6,248 bases of DNA from Pseudomonadota bacterium (GTDB taxonomy: Bacteria; Pseudomonadota; Alphaproteobacteria; Rhodobacterales; Rhodobacteraceae). The stretch covers positions 1 through 6,248 of the forward strand of contig JACZTQ010000195.1 in NCBI GenBank assembly GCA_022573605.1, written 5' to 3'. Numbering within the stretch: the stretch's first letter is position 1; each line of letters begins with the position of its first letter. The position numbers and the translations under genes were made by a program. A model generated the notes under the pieces. It was not told where the DNA came from, made no database searches, and saw only the letters and a list, made by a program, of their open reading frames with translations. Below are positions 1 through 5,359 of this stretch, in pieces.

Positions 1-208
1 TAACCTGCGCCTCCACCAGCATCTCCCGCGCAACCGCCAGCGCCCGGTGCTCGACCGCGCCGCCGCCGATGCTGCCCGAGGCCCCCGAGGCGGTGACCAG
101 CATCGCCGCCCCGGCCTCGCGCGGCGCCGAGCCGTGCGCTTCGGCGATCATCACCACCGCCGCGCGCCCCTCGCGCTCCACCGCCTCGATCAGATCGGCG
201 ATCCGCAT
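1..208 (-). CDS. xdhC: XdhC, xanthine dehydrogenase molybdenum cofactor insertion/maturation protein (N-terminal 69 residues only, cut by window edge)
   Basis: Only the N-terminus is present; the gene runs off the low-coordinate edge. It starts at an ATG whose A is also the last base of the xdhB stop codon (TGATG overlap). The purine-rich GAGGGG at 215-220, six bases upstream, supports this start. The visible protein begins MRIADLIEAVEREGRAAVV and contains AHGSAPREAGAAMLV followed by a GGSIGGGAVE segment, both hallmarks of the XdhC/CoxF family N-terminal domain. From family knowledge, XdhC binds molybdenum cofactor, protects its sulfurated form and hands it to the XdhB subunit; it is not part of the mature enzyme. 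Its position directly after xdhB matches the xdhABC order of Rhodobacter capsulatus. The C-terminal Rossmann-like domain is outside the window, so intactness cannot be judged. Confidence 0.9.
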   Translation of the reverse strand, partial: MRIADLIEAVEREGRAAVVMIAEAHGSAPREAGAAMLVTASGASGSIGGGAVEHRALAVAREMLVEAQV

Positions 209-2556
209 CAGCCGCCCCTCACCCGCTCGACCGCCGCCAGCACCCGCTCCGGCGTCGCCGGCGCGTCGAGCGCCGGATACATCGCGTAATCTCCCGCGGC
301 ACAGACCGCGTCCGAGATCGCCTGCAAGGCCGAGATGCCCAGCATCAGGGGCGGCTCACCGACCGCTTTCGAGCGCCGGATGGTCAACTCGCGGTTCATC
401 CCCTCGGCCCACAACCGCACCCGCATGTCGGGCGCCCGGTCGGAACAGGCCGGGATCTTGTAGGTCGAGGGCGCGTGGGTGGTCAGCTCGCCGCGCTGGT
501 TCCAGCACAGCTCCTCGGTGGTCAGCCAGCCGGCGCCCTGGACGAACCCGCCCTCGACCTGGCCCAGATCGATGGCCGGGTTCAGCGACTTGCCCACATC
601 GTGCAAGATATCGACCCGCATCAGCCGGTTCTCGCCGGTCAGGGTGTCGATCACCGCCTCCGAGACCGCCGCGCCATAGGCGAAATAGTAGAACGGGCGC
701 CCCTTCGCCGCCGCCTTGTCCCAATGGATCTTCGGGGTGGCGTAGAACCCGGTCGCCGACAGCGGCACCCGGCCCATATAGGCCTGCTTGACGAAGTCAT
801 CGAAGGCAATCTCCTGGCTCCCGACCCGGATGCGGTTGGGCAGGAACTCGACCTCCGTCTCGGTCACGTTCATGGTCTCGCAAGCGAACCGCACCAGCCG
901 CGCTTTCAGCGTTTTGCAGGCATCGCGCACCGCCATGCCGTTCATGTCGGAGCCCGACGAGGCCGCGGTGGCCGAGGTGTTGGGCACCTTGTCGGTGCGG
1001 GTCGCGGTGACCCTGATCCGGTCGAGGTCGATGTTCAGCTCCGAGGCCGCCACCTGCGCCACCTTGACATACAGCCCCTGGCCCATCTCGACTCCGCCAT
1101 GGTTCAGCATCACCGAGCCGTCCTGGTAGATATGCACCAGGGCGCCGGCCTGGTTGAGATGGGTGGTGGTGAACGAGATGCCGAACTTGACCGGGGTCAG
1201 CGCGAGGCCGCGCTTCAGGATCGGGCTGGCGGCGTTCCACTCGCGAATTTCGGCGCGCCGGGCGGCATAATCGCTGCTCTCCACCAGATCCTCGACGATC
1301 CGGTCGATCACGCTGTCCTCGACCGCCATGTGGTAGGGCGTCATCACCCGTGTCCCCGGCCCGTCCTGCGGCTCGTAGAAATTGACCCGGCGCACCTCCA
1401 GCGGGTCGCGGCTCAAGGCGAAGGCGATCTCGTCGATCACCCGCTCGATGCCCATCATCCCCTGCGGTCCGCCGAAGCCCCTAAACGCGGTGTCCGAGAC
1501 CGTGTTGGTGCGGCAGCGGTAGGAAACGATCTCGGCCGCCGGCAGGTAATAGGCGTTGTCGGCGTGGAACATCGCCCGGTCGCAGATCGCCGCCGACAGG
1601 TCCAGCGACCAGCCGCAGCGCGCCATCTGCTCGAAGCGGATGCCCTCGATGCGTCCCGCGTCGTCGAAGCCCACCTCGTAGTCGATGACGAAGGCATGGC
1701 GCTTGCCGGTCAGCACCATGTCGTCGTCGCGCTCCAGCCGGACCTTGGCCGGGCGTCCGGTCGCCTTCGCCACCAGTGCGCCGGCGGCGGCCATCAGGTT
1801 GCCCTGGGTCTCCTTGCCGCCGAAACCGCCGCCGAGGCGGCGCACCTCGACGGTCACGGCGTGGGCGGCGACGCCGAGGATATGGGCCACGATCCGTTGG
1901 CATTCCGAGGGATGCTGGTTCGACGAGATGATATGCACCGCGTCATCCTCGCCGGGCCAGGCGATGGCGATCTGGCCCTCAAGGTAGAACTGGTCCTGGC
2001 CGCCGAAGCTGATCCGCCCCTCGAGCCGCCGGGGGGCGCTGTCGATGGCGGCGCGGGCATCGCCGCGCGCCATGCGATAGGGCTCCTGCAACAGGCTCCC
2101 CGCCGCCATCGCCTCGGCGATGGTCAGGATCGGGGTCGCCTCGGCGTAATCGATGATCGCTAGTTTCGCCGCCGCGCGGGCCTGCCCGACGGTCTCGGCG
2201 GCGACGACATAGAGCGCCTGCCCGGCGTAATGCACCTCGCCCCCGGTGGCCTCCGAGGCCGCCAGCATCGGCTCGTCATGCACCACCGGGCCGGTGTCGT
2301 TGAGGCCGGGGATGTCGTCGGCCGAGATCACCGCGACGACGCCGGGGGCGGTGCGCACCGCCGAAAGATCAACCTTGGTCAGCCGCGCCCGCGCTTTCGC
2401 CGACAGCGCGATGAAGCAGTGCAGCAGGTCGCGCGGCTCGCGCACGTCGTCGGCATAGACCGCCGCACCGGAGACGTGCTTGTCGGCCGAGTCATGGCGG
2501 CGGGGCTCGTCCGCGCCGTCCCGAATCTTGGCCCGGATTTCGTCGCGCATTTCCAT
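208..2556 (-). CDS. xdhB: Xanthine dehydrogenase large subunit, molybdopterin-binding catalytic chain XdhB
   Basis: This 782-residue protein is close in length to R. capsulatus XdhB (777 aa). It is the subunit where hypoxanthine and xanthine are hydroxylated to urate at the Mo centre, in a cytoplasmic (XdhA-XdhB)2 complex. It aligns by eye with the molybdopterin half of mammalian XDH through many identical blocks: GGQDQFYLEGQ (185-195), RRLGGGFGGKET (239-250), SDTAFRGFGGPQG (354-366), KFGISF (457-462), NQAGALVHIYQDGSV (468-482), GGVEMGQGL (487-495), NPAIDLGQVEGGFVQG (659-674) and KAVGEPP (730-736). By position the active-site residues are all present: Q214, E249 and R327 (matching R. capsulatus E232 and R310), F361, F604 and the catalytic base E734. 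The ATG at 2556 overlaps the xdhA stop by one base, implying translational coupling. A second in-frame ATG two codons in is possible. The open frame continues far upstream, but that stretch is out-of-frame xdhA. The gene looks intact. Confidence 0.96.
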   Translation of the reverse strand: MEMRDEIRAKIRDGADEPRRHDSADKHVSGAAVYADDVREPRDLLHCFIALSAKARARLTKVDLSAVRTAPGVVAVISADDIPGLNDTGPVVHDEPMLAASEATGGEVHYAGQALYVVAAETVGQARAAAKLAIIDYAEATPILTIAEAMAAGSLLQEPYRMARGDARAAIDSAPRRLEGRISFGGQDQFYLEGQIAIAWPGEDDAVHIISSNQHPSECQRIVAHILGVAAHAVTVEVRRLGGGFGGKETQGNLMAAAGALVAKATGRPAKVRLERDDDMVLTGKRHAFVIDYEVGFDDAGRIEGIRFEQMARCGWSLDLSAAICDRAMFHADNAYYLPAAEIVSYRCRTNTVSDTAFRGFGGPQGMMGIERVIDEIAFALSRDPLEVRRVNFYEPQDGPGTRVMTPYHMAVEDSVIDRIVEDLVESSDYAARRAEIREWNAASPILKRGLALTPVKFGISFTTTHLNQAGALVHIYQDGSVMLNHGGVEMGQGLYVKVAQVAASELNIDLDRIRVTATRTDKVPNTSATAASSGSDMNGMAVRDACKTLKARLVRFACETMNVTETEVEFLPNRIRVGSQEIAFDDFVKQAYMGRVPLSATGFYATPKIHWDKAAAKGRPFYYFAYGAAVSEAVIDTLTGENRLMRVDILHDVGKSLNPAIDLGQVEGGFVQGAGWLTTEELCWNQRGELTTHAPSTYKIPACSDRAPDMRVRLWAEGMNRELTIRRSKAVGEPPLMLGISALQAISDAVCAAGDYAMYPALDAPATPERVLAAVERVRGG

Positions 2557-4022
2557 CACGCCACCGCCGCGCCGGCGCCGACCAGCCTGGTGGCGGTCGC
2601 CGGTTGCGTGGTCTCGATGAAGTATTTCAACAGCAGGTTCTTCGCCCCCTGCATCCGGTAGCCGGCGGAGGCGCGCATGTCGGTGAGCGGCGTGAAGTCC
2701 CGCTCCAGCGCCGCCATCGCGGCGCGCACGGTGGACTCGCTCCAGGGTTGCCCGGCGAGCGCCGCCTCGGCGTGGGCGGCGCGCTTCGGGATTCCGGCCA
2801 TGCCGCCATAGGCCAGCCGGGCAGCCGTCACCGCGCCGCCCTCGAGCGCCACGTCGAAGCAGCCCAGCACCGCCGTGATGTCCTGGTCGAACCGCTTGGT
2901 CAGCTTGTAGCAGCGCAGCCGCCCGCGATCCTCGGGCGGCGGCAAGCGCACCCCCTCGACGAACTCGCCGGGGCGCCGGTCCTGTTTGCCGTAGTCGAGG
3001 AAATAGTCCTCCAGCGCCAGCTCGCGCCGCTCCGCGCCCTGGCGCAGCACCAGCGTCGCGCCGGCGGCGATCAGGGCAGGGGGCATGTCGCCGATCGGCG
3101 AGCCATTGGCGATGTTGCCGCCGATGGTCCCGGCGGCCCGCACCTGGGTCGCGCCGAGGCGCCGGATCAACTCGCCGATATCCGGGTAGAGCGCCGCGAT
3201 CCGGCCCCGCGCCTCCGCGTAGGTGCCCCCGGCGCCGATCCACAGCGCGCCGTCCACCTCGCGAATTGCACGCAACTCGGCGACCCGGCCGGTATGGATC
3301 ACTTGCGCCGGGTCGAAGGCGTGCTTGGTCACCCAGAGCCCGACATCGGTCGCCCCGGCGAGGATCGTCGCCTCCGGGTGCGCCTCGACCAGCGCCGCGA
3401 ACTCGTCCAGCGTCACCGGCGCCCGGAAGCGCTTGCCGCCGGCGGCGTAATCCAGCGCCCCGTCTGCTGCCAAATTCGCCAGCCGCCCGGCGGCGGCCTC
3501 GGCATCGGCATCGTCCCACGCCGCGCGCGGGCGGTCATAGGCCTGTGCGGTCGCCTCAATGATCGGCCCGTAGCCGGTGCAGCGGCACAGGTTCCCCGCC
3601 AGCAGGTCGTTGGTCCGCGCCAGGTCGGGCTTCGGCTCCGACCGGTAGGCCACCCACATGCTCATCACGAAGCCCGGCGTGCAGAAGCCGCATTGCGAGC
3701 CGTGACACTCCGACAGCGCCGCCTGCACCGGATGCAGCGCACCCGCGGGCGAGGCCAGCCGTTCGACAGTGACCACTTCCTTGCCGTGCAGCATCCCCAA
3801 GAGCTGGATGCAGGCGTTCACCGGCCTGGTCACCAGCGTGCCCTCGGCATCCAGCTCCCGGATCGCCACCGTGCAGGCCCCGCAGTCACCCTCGGCGCAG
3901 CCCTCCTTGGTGCCGGTCAGGCAGCGGTCATAACGCAGCCAGTTCAGCAGCGTCGTGGCCGGCGGCAGGTCGGCTATCTCCACCGTCTCGCCGTTCAGGA
4001 TAAAGCGGATCGCCTTGCTCAT
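2556..4022 (-). CDS. xdhA: Xanthine dehydrogenase small subunit, 2Fe-2S/FAD chain XdhA
   Basis: This 488-residue protein carries electrons from the Mo site of XdhB through two 2Fe-2S clusters to FAD and on to NAD+. The N-terminal ferredoxin-like domain (about 1-80) has the first cluster ligands C42, C47, C50 and C71 (motif GCAEGDCGAC). The all-helical second domain (about 85-160) has C111, C114, C146 and C148 (CGFCTPGF ... CRCTGYGPI). A variable linker (about 165-195) leads to the FAD domain, with LAGATDVGLWVTK (221-233) and AGTIGGNIANGSPIGD (297-312), and then the CODH-type C-terminal domain (about 375-475). R. capsulatus XdhA is slightly shorter (462 aa). The start lies one base after the stop of the hydroxyisourate hydrolase gene, with a GGAAG ribosome site inside that gene's last codons. 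Whether the enzyme acts as dehydrogenase or oxidase cannot be read from sequence alone, but bacterial XdhAB enzymes usually use NAD+. Confidence 0.96.
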   Translation of the reverse strand: MSKAIRFILNGETVEIADLPPATTLLNWLRYDRCLTGTKEGCAEGDCGACTVAIRELDAEGTLVTRPVNACIQLLGMLHGKEVVTVERLASPAGALHPVQAALSECHGSQCGFCTPGFVMSMWVAYRSEPKPDLARTNDLLAGNLCRCTGYGPIIEATAQAYDRPRAAWDDADAEAAAGRLANLAADGALDYAAGGKRFRAPVTLDEFAALVEAHPEATILAGATDVGLWVTKHAFDPAQVIHTGRVAELRAIREVDGALWIGAGGTYAEARGRIAALYPDIGELIRRLGATQVRAAGTIGGNIANGSPIGDMPPALIAAGATLVLRQGAERRELALEDYFLDYGKQDRRPGEFVEGVRLPPPEDRGRLRCYKLTKRFDQDITAVLGCFDVALEGGAVTAARLAYGGMAGIPKRAAHAEAALAGQPWSESTVRAAMAALERDFTPLTDMRASAGYRMQGAKNLLLKYFIETTQPATATRLVGAGAAVA

Positions 4023-4023
4023 C

Positions 4024-4377
4024 TCAGCTTCCGCGATAGGTGGAGCAGCCGAAGGGCGAGATCAACAGCGGCACGTGGTAGTGCTGGCCCGCGTCCGCGA
4101 TGCCGAACCGGATCGGCACCGTGTCGAGGAATTTCGGCTCCGGCAGGTCCAGCCCCAGCGCGTCGAAATAGGCCCCGGCATGGAAGGTCAGCTCGTAGAC
4201 CCCGGCGGTGAAGGCATCGCCCTCCAGGATCGGCCCGTCGCAGCGCCCGTCATCATTGGTCACCGCCTCGGCCACGGGCTGCCGCGCGCCGCCCTCAAGC
4301 CGGTGCAACTCGATCCGCACACCGCCCGCCGGGCGCCCGGTGGCGGTATCGAGAACATGGGTGGTCAGGCGGCCCAT
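4024..4377 (-). CDS. uraH: 5-Hydroxyisourate hydrolase (transthyretin-related protein)
   Basis: This 117-residue protein has the usual length of a bacterial transthyretin-related 5-hydroxyisourate hydrolase. The enzyme opens the unstable product of urate oxidation to give OHCU. It carries the family signatures: LTTHVLDTATGRPA near the N-terminus (H7), the DGR block (R45), PIRFGI (88-93), HYHVPLLISPFG (99-110) and the C-terminal YRGS tetrapeptide. H7, R45, H101 and the terminal YRGS match the catalytic set known for the family. There is no signal peptide, so it is cytoplasmic. One oddity is Cys at 111, where many homologues have an aromatic residue (PFGY or PWGY). The ATG at 4377 is supported by GGGAG at 4384-4388, six bases upstream. 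It is the first gene of the run into xdhABC and therefore probably shares their promoter. The same gene is called pucM or hiuH elsewhere. Confidence 0.95.
   Translation of the reverse strand: MGRLTTHVLDTATGRPAGGVRIELHRLEGGARQPVAEAVTNDDGRCDGPILEGDAFTAGVYELTFHAGAYFDALGLDLPEPKFLDTVPIRFGIADAGQHYHVPLLISPFGCSTYRGS
4028..4032 (-). promoter_or_regulatory. Ribosome binding site of xdhA inside the uraH 3' end
   Basis: Minus-strand GGAAG lies five bases before the xdhA ATG. It overlaps the codons for the final Gly-Ser of the hydroxyisourate hydrolase YRGS tail. The conserved C-terminus of one gene therefore also supplies the Shine-Dalgarno of the next. This supports the xdhA start and suggests coupled translation. 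Confidence 0.6.
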
Positions 4378-4533
4378 CGGCGTCTCCCTGTCGTCGGATC
4401 GGAACGCTTGTAACGACCGATCGGGGAAGTATTTTCAAAAACAAATTGAATCAGACCGGAAATCTTCGCGCTGCGCAAGGCTGACAGCGCTCCGCCAGCA
4501 TGCGCTCCTCGTCGCGGGGAAAGGAAATTCCGT
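4378..4533 (-). promoter_or_regulatory. Gene-free spacer upstream of uraH-xdhABC; probable operon control region
   Basis: This 156-base stretch between the toxin-like gene stop and uraH holds no convincing gene. It contains an AT-rich patch at about 4426-4452, striking against the GC-rich surroundings, with an inverted repeat TTCAA-N7-TTGAA at 4434-4450. An 8-bp palindrome CCGATCGG lies at 4417-4424, and the uraH ribosome site at 4384-4388. No -35/-10 pair is convincing: TTGAAA at 4438-4433 on the minus strand could be a -35, but what follows at 17-18 bp is poor. No clear terminator follows the toxin gene, so readthrough from the upstream module into the purine operon is possible. The control-region role is inferred from position and composition. 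Confidence 0.45.
4434..4450. promoter_or_regulatory. Inverted repeat, candidate operator
   Basis: TTCAA and TTGAA half-sites are separated by seven bases of A-rich sequence, 57-73 bases upstream of the uraH start. A symmetric AT-rich site at this distance from a catabolic operon fits a dimeric repressor or activator site. The half-sites are short, so chance is not excluded and no regulator family can be named. Confidence 0.3.
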
Positions 4534-4953
4534 TCACTTGGAACGACTGACCTGCCGCAGATTTCCCGCTTTGAGCAGGTCTTGAAACCGGGCAGAAATT
4601 TTCGAGAGGAAGGCCGGAGAAAAACGACCACGCGGTGGCTGGTCCGGATTGAAATACCAGGAGTTTTCGAGGCTGTCGAAGTTTGCCTCGCTTACAATGA
4701 CCCATCCTCGTTTCCAATCGGCAAGACCAGCCCGCCGCGCCTCGATGGTGGGAATCTCGACCGCGACATCACCCGGTCCGGGTACCGATGCCGTGATCGC
4801 CAGAAGGACGAAAATCGTGCCGGACCGCCCCGTCAGGGAAACGAGCAGACAAACGGGTCGCTCCTTGCGGCCCTCGGTCTCTCCGTTCGCATCCTGCCAG
4901 GCCCAGAGATAGGGGTAATCCAGAACATCCCCCGGCCGCAGTTCAGTCGCCAT
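4534..4953 (-). CDS. Putative PemK/MazF-like toxin of a type II toxin-antitoxin module (divergent)
   Basis: This small soluble protein of 139 residues has no signal peptide or membrane segment. The layout resembles the PemK/MazF beta-barrel endoribonuclease fold: an N-terminal LRPGDVLDYPYLW strand (5-17), then an acidic/basic loop ending EGRKERPVCLLVS (27-39) that matches the GR-x-RP-x-(LV)-V strand of MazF (R29, R32, P33), then IFVLLAITASVP (47-58, T54 where MazF has the P-I-T strand), then AVEIPT (64-69) and GWVIVSEANFDSL (83-95) in place of the MazF V-x-x-D-Q segment. The tail FSPAFLSKISARFQDLLKAG (111-130) is probably helical. Overall similarity to canonical MazF is weak, so fold and RNase activity are inferred, strengthened by the upstream Phd/YefM-like antitoxin gene that it overlaps by 11 bases. 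Base composition is less GC-rich than the flanking purine genes, suggesting later acquisition. It could instead be a non-toxic relative of this family. Confidence 0.65.
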   Translation of the reverse strand: MATELRPGDVLDYPYLWAWQDANGETEGRKERPVCLLVSLTGRSGTIFVLLAITASVPGPGDVAVEIPTIEARRAGLADWKRGWVIVSEANFDSLENSWYFNPDQPPRGRFSPAFLSKISARFQDLLKAGNLRQVSRSK

Positions 4954-5206
4954 CAGGCCGATCTTCCTCGAGTATCTGCCCTTCCAGGGCGTCGATCAGT
5001 TCCTGCCGGATATCTTCCGGAATATCCGATGTCCGAAAAACCCTGCGCGGGTCCTCGGCTCTTGCGGAAAGCTGTTCGTAATGGGCAACGGTCATCAGCA
5101 CGTATCGTGGTTTCCGGTGCTGGGTGATTGTAACCGGCCCATGCTCCGCTGCGAGAGTGACCTCGCGCGGAGACCGTGTCAGTTCAGCCGATGCGAAGGT
5201 TTTCAT
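4943..5206 (-). CDS. Phd/YefM-family antitoxin of a type II toxin-antitoxin module
   Basis: The 87-residue protein shows the N-terminal Phd/YefM DNA-binding pattern: an N-terminal strand with the T-R-S-P-R-E-V helix (10-16), followed by GPVTITQHRKPRYVLMTVAHYEQL (23-46), the typical 'P-V-x-I-T-x-x-x-K-P-x-x-V-L-(ML)-x-x-x-x-Y-(ED)' signature. The C-terminal part (about 47-87) is charged and acidic (EDIRQELIDALEG, EEDRPDGD), as expected of a disordered toxin-neutralising tail. Family members bind and inhibit the partner toxin and repress their own promoter through the N-terminal dimer. The ATG at 5206 has GAGG (5212-5215) five bases upstream. The gene ends inside the toxin-like gene, with antitoxin first as usual. 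Phd-type antitoxins pair more often with Doc, RelE or PIN toxins, so pairing with a PemK-like partner is somewhat unusual but known for mix-and-match modules. Confidence 0.82.
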   Translation of the reverse strand: MKTFASAELTRSPREVTLAAEHGPVTITQHRKPRYVLMTVAHYEQLSARAEDPRRVFRTSDIPEDIRQELIDALEGQILEEDRPDGD

Positions 5207-5232
5207 TTGAGCCTCGTGCGTTCAGTTTTTAC

Positions 5233-5268
5233 TATACGACATATACGACTTATAAGACATATATGATA
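5233..5268. repeat. Four tandem 9-bp AT-rich repeats upstream of the antitoxin, probable operator array
   Basis: Read on the plus strand, four abutting 9-mers run without a gap: TATACGACA (5233-5241), TATACGACT (5242-5250), TATAAGACA (5251-5259) and TATATGATA (5260-5268), consensus TATANGACA. Within them lie 8-bp palindromes CTTATAAG (5249-5256) and CATATATG (5258-5265). The array lies 27-62 bases upstream of the antitoxin ATG and overlaps the candidate promoter. Phd/YefM proteins autoregulate by binding repeated short sites cooperatively, so an operator role is likely. This is inference from position and structure. Confidence 0.6.
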
Positions 5269-5286
5269 TTTTGCCCTTCTGTTCAA
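5258..5286 (-). promoter_or_regulatory. Candidate sigma70-type promoter of the toxin-antitoxin module
   Basis: On the minus strand, TTGAAC (5286-5281) is followed after 17 bases by TATATG (5263-5258), a reasonable -35/-10 pair with 4 of 6 matches each. The -10 lies inside the 9-bp repeat array, so a protein bound there would block RNA polymerase. An alternative -10, TATAGT (5236-5231), lies closer to the gene but has no good -35. The region starts just after the terminator of the binding-protein gene, as expected for an independent unit. Confidence 0.4.
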
Positions 5287-5301
5287 TGCCTGTGAGGTTC
5301 G

Positions 5302-5338
5302 AGAAAAACAAATGGCCCCGCCGCAGGGCGAGGCCATT
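5302..5338 (-). terminator. Intrinsic terminator of the BMP-family gene
   Basis: A strong hairpin on the minus strand: AATGGCC (5317-5311 side) pairs with GGCCATT (5338-5332 side), then one mismatched pair, then four more G-C pairs (5319-5322 with 5327-5330) around a 4-nt loop. The stem is followed in the transcript by TTTGTTTTTCTC (5313-5302 region). It lies 22 bases beyond the stop codon of the substrate-binding-protein gene. It separates that gene from the toxin-antitoxin module. Confidence 0.85.
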
Positions 5339-5359
5339 CGCAATCGCAGGGTGCTGGGT

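Noticed and set aside
475..2163. Long plus-strand open frame (562 codons) opposite xdhB
   Set aside because: It is an antisense shadow of a GC-rich gene. The translation is low-complexity (rich in His, Arg, Gly, Asp and Ala) with no family pattern, while the opposite strand encodes unmistakable XdhB.
2557..3519. Apparent 321-codon N-terminal extension of xdhB
   Set aside because: The extension is out-of-frame xdhA sequence (Arg/Gly/Ala-rich). XdhB homology begins just after the ATG at 2556, and the resulting 782-residue length matches the family.
2604..4211. Long plus-strand open frame (535 codons) opposite xdhA and uraH
   Set aside because: It lies opposite two well-recognised genes and spans their junction. 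The composition is typical of an antisense frame in high-GC DNA, with no recognisable domain.
4417..4424. 8-bp palindrome CCGATCGG upstream of uraH
   Set aside because: Short GC-rich palindromes are expected by chance in this composition. It was noted within the spacer but not called as a separate site.
4460..4505. GC-rich partial hairpins after the toxin gene as a possible terminator
   Set aside because: Pairing is interrupted by bulges or leaves loops that are too small, and no T-run follows directly on the minus strand.
4365..4717. Two minus-strand frames of 88 codons each (4365-4631 and 4451-4717) crossing the spacer and the toxin 3' end
   Set aside because: They start inside the toxin gene in other frames, show no domain, and one runs into uraH out of frame. 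No sign that they are remnants of a real gene.
4582..5127. Plus-strand open frame of 181 codons across the toxin-antitoxin module
   Set aside because: It lies opposite two overlapping genes with family patterns, has no plausible ribosome site, and its translation resembles nothing I recognise.
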